Under the pieces are notes generated by a model. That model made no database searches. It saw only the letters and a list, made by a program, of their open reading frames with translations, and was not told the DNA's origin. 64,000 nt of DNA from Chryseobacterium pennae (GTDB lineage: Bacteria > Bacteroidota > Bacteroidia > Flavobacteriales > Weeksellaceae), in the NCBI RefSeq assembly GCF_003385515.1, contig NZ_QNVT01000030.1, positions 1 to 64,000 of the forward strand, read 5' to 3'. Both the position numbers and the translations under genes were made by a program. This document shows positions 13,501 to 26,008 of this stretch, one piece after another. The first letter of the stretch is position 1. Every line of letters begins with the position of its first letter.

Positions 13501-16500
13501 TATATTTTGTAATACAGATGGTGTAAAAGGCAGATAGGTTACTTTATGCTCTTTTAATTTTCTGATATATTCCTCTTCATTCAGCATTTCCTGATTGTCT
13601 ATGAACAGTAATTGACAACCATTCAATAATCCTAAGAAAATCTGCTCTACCGAGGCATCAAATACATAGTTGGCAAACTGAAGAATAATTTCGGATTCAT
13701 TCAGGTTATAGCGGGTATAAAGATCGCTAACCAGGTTTATCACTCCTGTATGCTCAATCATTACTCCTTTAGGCATTCCTGTTGTTCCACTGGTGTAGAT
13801 CACATAAGCCAGGTCGTCTGCCTGAGTTTGATTAACCGGATTATCAATACTGCTGTTTTTAAGCTTTTCTATCAGTTTTTCATCATCTAACAACAGAATT
13901 TCTGCTTTTGCTGACTGAATTTCATTGAATTTTGCCTCAACATTATTCTGGGTGATAACTATTTTTGCCTGTGTATCCTGAAGAATGTGTTCCATTCTGT
14001 CTGTTGGATAGGTAGGATCCATCGGAACGTAAGCTGCTCCGGATTTTAATACGGCTAAAATAGCAATCAGCATGTTTTCTGAACGCTCAAGACATAAAGG
14101 AACAAGATCATCTGGCTGGAGATCGTAAGTATTGTTCAGATAGTTGGCAAGGTTGTTTGCACGCTCATTAAGCTCTCTATAAGATAAGGTTACATCCTGA
14201 TATACCAAAGCTATGCGATCCGGTGTTTTAGCTGTCTGCGCTTCAAACATACTTTGGATGGTTTTTCCGGTTGGAAATTCAGTCCAAGTATTGTTCCAGT
14301 CCAGGATTATTTTTTTCTCATCTTCGGAAGTGATATAAGACAGATCTTTGGAATTCATTTCAGGATCTTCCAATAGTTGATTCAGAATTGTTTTCATGCC
14401 TTTGAGCAGCTGATTCATCATTCCATTATCAAACAGATGTCCTTCATAGCTTATCACCAGTGAAACCCTCTCGTCACGCTCAAAAGCTGTTACTCCCAGC
14501 GGATAATCCAGTTTTTCTACTGCATCTCTGAATACAAATCCTAATTCGTTGTTATTTTCTCCCTGAGGAACAGGATAGTTTTCATACACAAATAAGCTGC
14601 TGAAAATTCTGCGTCCGTCACGCTGAAGGGCGGCCAGGTTAACATCACTATGACTATTAAGCTCACTGATATTCTCCTGTATTTTTATAATATGATCTTT
14701 AACCTTACCTTCTTCATGGGTTACAATAAGTGGTAAAGTATTGATGTAAAGTCCTGCAGAAGATTCTATTCCGTCAACAGGAAGGTTTCTTCCCGATATG
14801 GTGGTTCCCACCACAGTAACTTCCGAGTTGCTATAGATCTTCAATTGGTTATGCCACAAATACTGCAGGACAGCATTTACAGTAAAGCCATTTGCCTGGG
14901 TAAATTCTTTTAATTGCTGATATTGCTCACCTTCTATCAAAAGTTCTACATCCTGATGGTCTTTAATATGCTTATAAATACCCAGATCTGTATGCCTTTG
15001 ACTTTCTTTCAACAGATTAGTCAGATCTTCCTGATCTTCAATCTGATCCATATAACTTTTCCAGAAACTGCTGCTGATCTCTTTATTTTGCTGCAGATAT
15101 TTTTGGGTATCTGTATAGGCTGTATCAGCTACAAGCTCAGGCTGATGATTTTTGTTCAGCTGAAGATAAGATTCATGAACACTGTTCAGAATAACAGGTA
15201 AGCTCCATCCATCCAGAATTGCATGATGGTTACTTAGCAAGCAGCTATAATGGTTTTCTCCTCGTTTGAAAAGGTAAACTCTGAAAAGGTTTCCTTTGGA
15301 TAAATCATAAACCTCAAAACGGTCATTTTGTGTTATTTCTTCAATCAGGCTATTCTGATCCTCTTCATTGATGCTGCTGATATCCTGATACCTCCAATCC
15401 AGATTTCCTTTTTTATCGATAACCTGAACGATTTCTCCATTCCAGTTAAATTTTATTCTTAATGCAGGATATCGTTTTTGGGTAAATTCCCACGACTTTT
15501 TCAGATTTTCAGGACTGATTTCGGCAAAATAATCCCAAATCAGCTGTACACGATAAGCATCATCTGTTTCGCCTTGATTTAGAGCGTGGTATACAAATCC
15601 TTCCTGTAAACTGTTAGCCAGATAAATTCCTTCTATTTCACCTTCTTTCTGAATATCTGCAAGCTGACTTTCTTCAACTATATAATCTACATCGGATGGA
15701 GTCAAAAAGCTTCTGTTTGTCTGTGAAAGCCAGTCAATAACTTCCTCTATTTTTGTTTTAAAAGATTCTGAGAACTGACTAATCTGCTTATCCTTCAGAT
15801 GACCGGAAATTTTAAACTGAAGCTTACCGCCTATGACAGCACCATTGATACTGATATAATAACTGTCTTTATTTTTATTTCCAATGCTCAGCCCAGTGTC
15901 TTCAGCAGCAATAAACCAGTTTTTTTCTCCGGTTTCCTGATCCAGTTGTCCCAGATAATTAAAGCTGATTTTAGGCAACTCGTGCTCTGTATAACCCATC
16001 AGGCTTCCATAGCCGATTCCGTTGTGAGGAATACTTCTCAGTGATTCTTTAGTTCCAATTACAGTATCTGCCCAATCCTCTCTTTTGGTTAAAAGCATCG
16101 GATACATAGAAGTAAACCAACCTACTGTTTCTGTAATATCAAGATGATTGGATATTTCTTCGCGGCCATGGCTTTCCAGAACAACAGAATGATTTTCCTG
16201 TCCGGTTAATTCTGAAAGCGCAAGAGATAATGCAGAAAGTAACAGATCATTGATTTGTGTATTGTAAACCTGATGAACTCCTCTGATTAGCTTTTGCGTT
16301 GTTTCTTCAGATATCATCAATTGACTCTGCTGGTAATCTTCACCTATGAAAAGTTCCAGATTTCTATTATTCTCTTCAACAGTATCTGCAATGGTATTCC
16401 AACGAAAATACTCCTGTTCCTGAGATTCTGATCTGTATGTTTTTACAGCTTCTACCCACTGACGATAGCTGGTTCCTTTGGTATAGAATGTAATTGTTTT

Positions 16501-19500
16501 TATATCTCCTTTTTCAAGAGACTGATAAATATTTTTTAAATCTTCGGTGATAATTCTCCAACTTACAGCATCAATAATCAGGTGATGGAATGCAAAATAA
16601 ATCCTTGCACTACCATCCTGATAACCATCAATATATCCAATACTATATAACGGACTGCTTTCAATATCAAAATGAGACTGCCAATCAGTCAAAACCCCTG
16701 ATATTTCTTCCTGATTCAGGCCTGAAATATTGAGATAATTGATTGAGAGTGTTTTCGCTTCACTATACTGTTGGATATATTTTCCGTTCTTATGCTGATA
16801 CTGAAGTCTGAGGGCATCATGTCTTTCAATAAGATATTGTACAGACTGTTCCAACAGCTCCTTATCAAGTTTTGGAACATTAATAAGGAAGGCCTGATTC
16901 CAGTGGTTGAAATCTTCTAAATATCCTGATTTTATCTGACTGAAGAACCATTCCTGAATCGGTAAAAGTGGAACTTCACCCTGTAATAATCCCTGTTCTG
17001 AAACGATGTGGTTTTCCTCTTCTTTCCTTTTATTCTCTATCAGTAATGCCAGAGAAGCTGTAGTACGGGCAGCAAAAACTTCTTTAACACTCAGTCTTAT
17101 TTCCATCTGCTGACGGATTCTTCCTACCAACTGAATGCTGATAATACTGTCTCCACCCAATCTGAAGAAATCATCATGAATGCCGATACTGCCTGAAGAA
17201 AGACCTAAAACCTCACTATAGATCTGACATAATTTCTTCTGCAGCTCTGTTTCCGGAGCTGTATATTCTTTATTTCCGGTAAAATTGGGTTCCGGCAATG
17301 CTCTTCTGTCCAGTTTACCATTGATTGTCAATGGAAAAGAGGTTAAGTGAACAAATGCCCCTGGTACCATATATTCCGGTAATGATTGAGATAAATACTC
17401 TGAAAGGATTGCTGAATCTATAGGGTTTTCAGAAACATAATACCCTGCAAGATATTTTAAGCCTGCATTATTTTCCTTAGCCAATACTGCTGACTGACGG
17501 ATTCCCGGATAGGTTAACAGTTTATCCTCAATCTCACCTAATTCGATTCTATAGCCGCGGATCTTTACCTGGAAGTCATTCCTTCCGATATATTCTAGCT
17601 CACCATTCGGTAGCCAACGCACAAGGTCGCCTGTTTTATACAGACGTCCATTTTCTCCTTTTGTCTTCTGATCTAAAGTCTGGAAAGGGTTTTTGACAAA
17701 ACGTTCTTCTGTAAGGTCAGATCTGTTCAGATAGCCTCTTGCGATTCCTGCTCCTCCTACATAGAGCTCTCCCACTCCTCCTACAGGAACAGGTCTTAAG
17801 TGTTGGTCTAAAACATAAACTTTTACATTCCCGATCGGACCTCCGATATTTAACGGATTTTCATCCTCGTTATAATGGTGCAAGGTTGCACATACGGTAC
17901 TTTCTGTTGGCCCATAAGCATTGACCAAATCTACTCCATGTTTTTTATACAGAGCCATGACCTGTGGATTGGTGATATCACCGGCAACCAAAAGCGTTTC
18001 TAAAGGAAGGATGTATTCTTTAGTTAATAGAACCGGTGGGATGGTAGCAACTTTAATATCTTTTTCTATTATATATTGTTGTAATCCAACCAGGTCTGTT
18101 TGGGTTTCTTTATTCAGAAGATGTACAGACTGTCCATGTACAAGTGCCGGGTATAATTCAGCAACATGGGCATCAAATACATAGTTGGCATACCAAAGAC
18201 AGTTTTTCTGCAGAACAGGCTGTTCAGAGATAAATCCATATTCTTTAGCATGCTGCTGTATCAAATTGGCTACTCCTTTATGCTCTATCAGTACTCCCTT
18301 AGGCATACCTGTTGTTCCACTGGTGTAAATTACATACGCTAAATTATTACTCTTAACGTTGGTAACAGGACTATTAGAATCAAAGGTTTCAAGTATTGCT
18401 TTAAAGGTAACCTCATCCAATGCAATGGCATCAACAGTTTGATTTTCCAGCTGTTTCATTGTACTTTCCTGCCCTAAAATAACCCTGGCTTTCGTATCCT
18501 GAAGGATATGTTCAATTCTTTCTGACGGATAAGAAGGGTCCATTGGAACATAACCAGCACCAGCTTTCAATACAGCCAGTATGGCCATCAGCATATTCTC
18601 GGAACGTTCCAGACATAAAGGAATCAGATCATCCGGCTGAATATCATACGTATTGATCAGATAATTTGCCAGGCGGTTTGATTTCTCATTCAGTTCCTGA
18701 TAAGACCATTCAATGTCCTGATACACTAAAGCTGTAGCATCAGGTGTTTTTGCCACCTGATCTTCAAACAATTGATGAATTGTTTTATCAGAAGCATAGT
18801 CAGAAATTATTTCATTCCAATCTTCTGTGATCTGGCTGTAATTTGAATCTTCCAGAAGACGGAATTCATTGATTTTTATATTTTTATCGCTACTCTCTCC
18901 TATTTTAGCTAATTGATCCAGAAGAAGAACGTAAGTATTCTGCATTCTCAGAATCGTTTCTTTTTTGAAAAGAGAAGTCGCATAATTGAATATTCCTCTG
19001 ATTGTTTCTTCGCCATCATCAATCATCGTTGTCAGATCGAACTTCGCAGCCTGATAATTGATCTCATGATGTAAAGGGGTAAATACAGCTTCACTATCAG
19101 GATTCATTCCGAAGCTCTGAACTCCAAACATCACTTGGAAAACAGGATGTTTTGACGTGTCCTGCTCTATATCCAGTTCTTCTACCAGCTTTTCAAATGG
19201 CAGTTCCTGATAAGACTGCGCTTCTGTTATTGATTTTGAAATCTGAAGAATAAAGTCTTTAAGTTCCTGCTCTGCATTGATCTTCTCTCTCAACGCCAGC
19301 GTATTCACAAAGAAACCGATCATATCTTCAAGACCTTCATGATGACGGTTTGCAATCGGACTTCCCACCACAATATCTTCCTGCCCTGAATAAGCAGAAA
19401 GCATCATGTAATATCCACCTAACATCACGCTGTATAAGCTTACTCCCCATTCTCTGGAAATAGCTCTCAATCCTAGACCTACTTCCGGAGAAAGGCTAAA

Positions 19501-22500
19501 ATGAACGCTTGCTCCGTCATAAGAGATATTGGCTGGTCGTTTGAAATCTAAAGGCAAACTAAGTGCCTCAAAGTCTTCAAGATTATTTTTCCAGTAGTTG
19601 ATCTGTTTCTTCAGTGTCTCTCCTGTAAGATAATTTCTCTGCCATAAGGCAAAGTCTTTATACTGAATATTTAATGCCGGAAGCTGAGGACTTTCTCCTT
19701 TAGCAAAAGCATTGTATATAATTTGTACTTCTTTTAAGAACAGATCGGCAGACCATCCGTCAAATGCAATGTGATGAACCACAACAGACAGGTAATGATC
19801 TTTCTCCCATCTGAAAATGGTAGTTTCCACCGGAATTTCTTCTTCCAGACGGAATATTTTATGGGCACACTGATCTATGTTGTTCTCCAGTTCTTCTTTG
19901 GATTCAACTTCTCTATAATGAAGTTCAGGAACACAATCTGTAACCACCTGATAGCCCACTCCATTTTCCGCAGTACGGATTACGGAACGAAGTACTTCGT
20001 GGCGCATTACTACAGTCTCTAATGATCTCTGAAGAATATCCAGTTCTATTCCTTTGCCTAATCTGAAAGCCATTGGAACATTGTAAGCGTTACTTCCGCC
20101 TTCAAAGTTTTCTATAAACCATAATCTTTCCTGTGCAAAAGACAGTCTCTGCTCTTCAGGAGAAGAAACCTCTACCGGAACAATAGTTTCCTGAATATCC
20201 GTAACAGCATTACTTCCAATAATGTTGGAAAGGGAAGCTACTGTTTTATGAGTAAATACGACTGCTACTCCTATTGATATATCTAACGTTTTTTTGATGC
20301 TGCTGATCAATCTTATGGCCATGATACTGTTTCCTCCCAAACGGAAGAAATCTTCATGAATTCCAATGACTGAGGCTTCCAGACCCAAAACGTCTGCATA
20401 GATCTGACATAGTCTTTCCTGTAACTTATTCTCAGGAGCTGTATAGCCTCTGCTGATTGTAAATTCTGGTTCCGGTAATTGTTTTCTGTCCAGTTTTCCA
20501 TTGATCGTTAACGGAAGCTGTTCAAGATATACATACACACTCGGAATCATATATTCTGGTAGAGTTTCTGCCAAAAATTCTGAAATCACATGAGATTCTA
20601 TCACTGAATCTGATACGTAATATCCGGCAAGATATTTCAATCCTGCTTTATTGGTTTTTGCAAGAACTACTGACTGTCGGATTGCCGGATTTCCCTGTAG
20701 CTTGTTTTCAATCTCTCCTAACTCAATCCTATAACCACGGATCTTTACCTGGAAGTCGTTACGTCCGATGTATTCTAACTCTCCATCAGCATGGTATTTT
20801 ACTAAATCCCCTGTTTTATAAAGTTTTCCGTTTTTACCTTGTTTTTTCTGCTCTTCTGTCTGAAAAGGATTTGAAATAAAGCGTTCCGAAGTCAGCTCCG
20901 GCCTGTTCAGATAGCCTCGTGCAATGCCAGCTCCGCCAAGATAAAGTTCTCCAACAGCTCCTAACGGAACCGGACGGTGAAGGGCATCCAATACATACAC
21001 TGAAGTATTTCCCACAGCATGTCCGATCAAATGCACATCTCCATGTTCTACTTTTTTGTAGGTTGCATAAATTGTAGCTTCTGTTGGTCCGTAAAGGTTA
21101 TAAAGGGTTGTATATTCTGACCAGTATTTTCCTGTTTCGTAATCACATGGTTCTCCGGCATACAGTAATCCTTTGAGGTTTGGGTATTGTATACGGGGCA
21201 ATACGGATAACATTACCGGTGGTAAATAGGCATACGCTATCTGATGATCAAGTAAATATCTGCTTATTGAGTCTGCATCTTTTTTAATGGTTTCATCCAA
21301 TACATGCAGCTCATTTCCATATAATAAAGCATTAAAAAATTCTGATACCGAAACATCAAATACGTAAGATGTATAAGCCGTTATCTTCTCATTTTCACTG
21401 AACCCATAAGCATCTCTTATCTGGGTCACTACATTCACCACACTTTTGTGCTCTATCATTACGCCTTTAGGAACACCTGTAGTCCCACTGGTATAAATTA
21501 CATAAGCAAGATGGTGTGACTTCGTTTCAGTCTCCGGATTTTCAGCATTACTTTTTTCAATAAGTTCTCTGAAAGAGACCTCATCCAAGGCAATAATGCT
21601 CTTCGTAAGGTCTATATTCTGGATTTTTTCAGCTATTTTTTCCTGGGTAAGAATGATTTCTGTATCAGTATCATCCAGAATGTGTCTTATTCTGTCTGCC
21701 GGATAGGATGGATCCATCGGAACATAAGCTGCCCCGGTTTTCAGGACAGCAAGAATGGCCACAATCATATCTTCTGAGCGTTCCAGAAATAAAGGAATCA
21801 TATCCTCAGGCTGAGGATTATAGGTTTCAATAAGATAATGGGCAAGTCGGTTCGCTTTGGTATTCAGCTCATGATAAGACAACTGTACATTCTGGTATAC
21901 CAATGCCGTACGATCCGGAGTTCTTTGTACCTGATCTTCAAATAGCCTGTGAAGGGTATGTGATTCCGGATAGGCTATTTCTATTGTATTCTGATCTTCT
22001 ATAATCTTTTTATGATCTTTATTAGTCATCAAATGAAGACCACTGATCTTAAAGCTTTCTTCTTTTTGACTTCTAAGGCTCACAAGTTGCTCTAGAAGAA
22101 TCACATAAGTCTCTTTCATACGCAGAATCGTATCTCTGTTGAAAAGGGATACTGCATAATTGAATATTCCACGTACTGTTTCTCCATTATCATCGATCAT
22201 CATAGTCAGATCAAACTTCGCTGTCTGATAATCAATATCACCATCAAAAGGAAGCAGTATGGCTTCATCAGCATTGGCTGTATATATTCCGCCATCAAAG
22301 CTCTGAAGCCCAAACATTACCTGGAAAATCGGGTGACGGGACATATCCTGATCTATATTCAGCTCTTCTACCAGTTTTTCAAACGGAAGATCCTGATGAG
22401 ACTGTGCTTCCATTACCGATTGAGAAACCTGTAAAATAAAGTCTTTAATTTCCTGTTCGGGATCTATTTTTTCTCTTAATGCCAGCGTGTTAACAAAGAA

Positions 22501-25500
22501 TCCAATGATATCTTCCAAGCCAGCATGGTGACGATTGGCAACAGGACTTCCCACAATAATATCATTCTGCCCCGAGTAAGCTGACAACATCAGCGAATAC
22601 CCACTCAGCATCACGCTGTATAAACTTACGCCTAAATCTTTTGAAAGCTCTCTCAGGTCTGTTACAAGATCTGTTGGCAAATTGAAATATTCCGTGGCTC
22701 CTTTATAGGAGGTTTGTGTTGGTCTTTTAAGATCCAAGGGAAGATCCAGAGTCTGAAATCCTTCAAGTTTATCCTTCCAGTAATGTATCTGCTGATCGAG
22801 AGTTTCTCCTGCAAGATAATTTCTCTGCCATAAAGCAAAGTCTCTGTATTGAATAGGTAAAGCCTTAAGTTGTGGTGTTTTTCCTTCTGCAAGACTATGA
22901 TAAATACTGTTAAATTCTTTGATGAAAATATCCGTAGACCAGCCATCAAAAGCAATATGATGTACTACAACGGATAAGTATTTCTGATCTTTCAGAGTGA
23001 AAAGGGAGACATTTAATGGGAGTTCTTCTTCTAACCGGAAGATGGTATTATTAGCTATATTGATCTTCTCATCCAATTCCTCTTTTGTCTGAACATCCTG
23101 TATAGAAAGCTGAATATTTTGCTCAGTAACCATCTGATATCCTATTCCATCTTCTGTGGATCGGATTATACTGCGCAATACTTCATGACGCTGAATCAAT
23201 AGTTCAAAAGACTGTTGAAGAAGTTTTGCCTGCACATGATTTCCAAGCTGAAATACCATCGGAATATTGTAAGCATTACTTCCTTCCTCATATTTTTCAA
23301 TAAACCAAAGTCTTTCCTGGGCAAAAGATAAACGCTGTTCTTCCACGGAACCCACCAGTACAGGTGTAATTTTTTCCTGTTGAGCAATATTATTTTCTCC
23401 ACTTAATACTTCAGCAAGGGAAACAACTGTTTTATGGCTGAAAACCATGGCCACATTAGACTGTAGTTTCAATTCATACTGTATTTTACTGATGAGCTTT
23501 ATTGCCATGATACTGTTTCCTCCCAGACGGAAGAAATCATCATAAATACTGATGGTTTCACTATTCAATCCAAGTATTTCACCATAGATCCGGCAAAGCC
23601 TATCCTGTAATTCATTCTGTGGGGCAGTATATTCTCTGTTCCCTGTAAATTCAGGCTCCGGAAGCTGCTTTCTGTCCAGTTTTCCGTTTACAGTAAGCGG
23701 AAGCTCCGTAAGATGTACAAAAGCTCCGGGAATCATATATTCCGGAAGAACCCCGGAAAGAAATACTGCAAGATCTTCAGTATTCAATTCATTATCAGAA
23801 ACATAATATCCGGCAAGATATTTCATTCCTGTTTTGTTTTCTTTCACCAGAACCACCGATTGTTTTACTCCCGGAAACTGATGAAGTTTATTTTCTATTT
23901 CTTCCAGCTCAATTCTGTATCCTCTGATTTTTACCTGGAAATCATTACGCCCGATATATTCGATATTTCCATCAGGAAGCCAGCGTACAAGGTCACCGGT
24001 TTTATAAAGCTTGTCCTCTTCATCCTGAAGAGGATTTTCTATAAAACGTTCTGCAGTCAGATCTGGTCTGTTAAGATACCCCCTTGTAATACCTGCTCCG
24101 CCAAGATAAAGCTCTCCAACAGCTCCTACAGGCACTGGCTGAAGATATTTGTCCAAAACATAAGTAGTTGTATTTCCTACCGGTCGCCCGATAAGATGCA
24201 CATCTCCATGGTGTACCTTTTTATAAACAGCATAAATAGTAGCTTCGGTAGGACCATAAAGATTATATAGACTGGTATATTCTGACCAGTATTTTCCTGT
24301 TTCATAATCACAGGGTTCACCCGCATACAGCAACCCTTTTAAAGATGGATATTCCACTCGTGTTAATACGGAAAGCATTACCGGAGGCAGATAAGCATAT
24401 GTTATTTCATTGAAGAGTAAATATCTGCTGATAGAATCTGCATCTTTCTTGATATCTTCCCCTAATATGTGCAGTTCATTTCCATAGAATAAAGCATTGA
24501 AAAATTCGGAGACGGATACATCAAATACATAAGAAGTATAGGCTGTTATCTTTTCTCCTTTACTGTAACCATAAGCCTCCTGTACCTGATCTACCAGATT
24601 AACTACATTTTTATGCTCTACCATTACTCCTTTAGGAACTCCTGTGGTTCCGCTGGTGTAGATCACATAGGCCATATTATCCGGACTTACATCCATAGAA
24701 AGATTATCGAAATTCATTTCCGCCATTACATTTTGGAAGGTAGAATCATCCAATATAACAACATCAACCTCAGCTGGTTGAACCTTTTCTTGTGTTGAAT
24801 ATTGGGCCAATACTATTTTAGCTTCGGTATCACTAAGAATATGCTCAACTCTGTCTGAAGGATATGACGGATCCATCGGAACATAGGCTGCTCCAGCCTT
24901 TAAAACGGCAAGAATAGCAACCAGCATATTTTCTGAACGTTCCAGGCATAAAGGAATCAAATCTTCAGACTTAAGATCATAAGTCTTAACAAGGTAATTT
25001 GCCAGCCGGTTTGCCCTTTCATTCAGATCTTTGTAAGTAAGCCTAGTTTGATGGAATACAAGTGCGGTGTTATCCGGCGTTCTGGCTGCCTGCTCTTCAA
25101 ATAATTGATGAATTGTCCCCCTTACAACGTGATCAGAACCTGTGTTATTCCAGTCTTTGATTACTGCCTGGAATGCTTCATCTTTTAAAAGCTGATAATG
25201 GGTTATTAAACTTTCTGTTTTTCCTTCCAGTAACTCTTCAAGGATATCGATAAACAGCTTTTGATAAATTTCAGTAAAATTAAATACCAGCTCCTGGCTG
25301 AGTACCTGATTAGCATACCGGACTTTATAGTTGAGTTGCCCGTTTCTTACCTCCTGTTCGAATGACAGCTTTCCTACAAGATCCACATTCAGATCGCTAT
25401 TAATAATGACATCATTTGCGCCCTCATAATGAATCACCACATCTTTAAGACTGGTTTGTACAAATCCATATTCTAGAATATCAGAAGTAGGTGCATAGCT

Positions 25501-25901
25501 GATTAAATCTTCAACCGGAAAGTATCGGGCTTTGCTTATTTTTAACTGATTGGTATATTCTATATTCTGATCAATAAGATCCTGAAGTGAAGTATCTTTA
25601 TTGAATCTATACCCTTTTAAAACCGTATTGATATGGGCTCCAAAGATAAAATCCTGGCCTTCCGTAATCCCAACCGGATAGTTAATCACGAGATTATCTA
25701 CTCCTGAAATTTTGTGCAATAAGACAGCTAACACCAATTGTCCATACGTATAAGGTGTAAGTTTATATTTTGATGTTAATTGTCTTACTTTTGAAAAAGT
25801 AGATTCGGGAAAGCTGAAGCGAAGTTCACTTATCGGGTTCTTGGGATATTCTGAATTGTTTTCTGAGATTGACTCTGAAGATAATAATTGTTTATAAGCA
25901 T
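1..25901 (-). CDS. Giant multimodular non-ribosomal peptide synthetase (3' end outside window; start codon frameshifted)
   Basis: The reverse strand has one uninterrupted frame from 25902 to base 1. Seven carrier-protein sites and the codon at base 1 all lie in that frame. The order is half-C-A-T, C-A-T, C-A-T-E, C-A-T, C-A-T, C-A-T-E, C-A-T, C-A(partial). A domains show the YTSGTTG core. T domains end in GGNSIM, or in GGDSII where an E domain follows. Condensation domains show HHIAFDGW, and E domains show HHLxxDAVSWRI. The enzyme would build a peptide of at least eight residues in the cytoplasm, with D-residues at positions 3 and 6. The nearest upstream ATG (25899-25901) is one base out of frame and closes after 23 codons. 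The first in-frame ATG lies about 970 bases inside, in the first A domain. An extra A in the run at 25891-25893 would join the ATG to the synthetase frame. No thioesterase or terminal module is visible because the gene leaves the window. The Sfp-type transferase at 26763-27401 probably activates its carrier domains. Confidence 0.95.
1590..4780 (-). other. NRPS module 7: DCL-type C, A, T
   Basis: The condensation domain follows the E domain of module 6 and is very similar to the one in module 4. The A-domain pocket reads D-A-Q-H-I-G-S-I-T plus Lys, related to module 4 but with different pocket positions 239, 278 and 299. The substrate is not assigned. The carrier site GGNSIM is near 1737. Confidence 0.83.
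4780..9320 (-). other. NRPS module 6: C, A (threonine), T, epimerization
   Basis: The pocket reads D-F-W-N-I-G-M-V-H plus Lys, which is the established threonine code without a single difference. I checked each residue codon by codon. The carrier motif is GGDSII near 6262, and a complete E domain follows. Threonine epimerized at the alpha carbon (D-allo-Thr) is expected here. Confidence 0.92.
9320..12470 (-). other. NRPS module 5: C, A, T
   Basis: An LCL-type condensation domain with HHIAFDGW is followed by an A domain with pocket residues D-A-Y-F-I-A-E-V-C plus Lys. The substrate is not recognised. The carrier site GGNSIM is near 9475. Confidence 0.83.
12470..15660 (-). other. NRPS module 4: DCL-type C, A, T
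   Basis: The condensation domain follows an E domain and carries HHAILDGW, as expected for a domain accepting a D-residue donor. The pocket reads D-A-E-P-D-G-S-I-T plus Lys. It shares D-A-E and G-S with the bacitracin lysine code, but I do not assign it. The carrier site GGNSIM is near 12630. Confidence 0.83.
15660..20170 (-). other. NRPS module 3: C, A, T, epimerization
   Basis: The A-domain pocket reads D-A-A-T-L-A-A-V-C plus Lys, close to known Tyr/Phe codes, so an aromatic residue is likely. The carrier motif is GGDSII (near 17140), the variant that precedes epimerization domains. The E domain follows, with the HHxxxDAVSWR motif and FNYLGQLD. The residue is therefore expected to be converted to the D form. 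Confidence 0.85.
20170..23360 (-). other. NRPS module 2: C, A, T
   Basis: A full LCL-type condensation domain with HHIAFDGW is followed by an A domain whose pocket residues (D-V-S-Y-L-A-L-I-Y) equal those of module 1. The surrounding A-domain sequence is also nearly the same as in module 1, so the first two residues of the peptide are probably the same monomer. The carrier site GGNSIM is near 20330. Confidence 0.85.
23360..25901 (-). other. NRPS module 1: half C domain, A, T
   Basis: The first roughly 230 residues match only the C-terminal half of a condensation domain, and no HHxxxDG motif is present. The A-domain pocket, read by aligning to GrsA by eye, is D-V-S-Y-L-A-L-I-Y plus the invariant Lys. 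I do not recognise this code. The carrier serine is in GGNSIM near 23515. Boundaries are approximate. Confidence 0.85.
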
Positions 25902-25929
25902 TTTAATTACTGATCAACAAACGATTATC

Positions 25930-25957
25930 ATTTCTGCATCTTGTGAACTGCAGAAAT
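25930..25957. repeat. Inverted repeat between the secreted-protein gene and the NRPS gene
   Basis: ATTTCTGCA and TGCAGAAAT form a perfect 9-bp stem around a 10-base loop, 28 bases upstream of the NRPS ATG. No T-run follows on the reverse strand, so it is not a typical terminator. It could be an operator or an mRNA hairpin in the NRPS leader. Confidence 0.5.
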
Positions 25958-26008
25958 TACTTAGATACATGATAATGATCCGGAACTGTTTACTGAAATA
26001 CAATTACA

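Noticed and set aside
3247..24798. Many plus-strand and off-frame open frames inside the NRPS gene
   Set aside because: All are out of frame with the synthetase, which shows continuous domain motifs on the minus strand.
25833..25901. Short gene from the ATG at 25901 (23 codons)
   Set aside because: It lies wholly within the synthetase reading region and reads as the frameshifted NRPS start, not a separate peptide gene.
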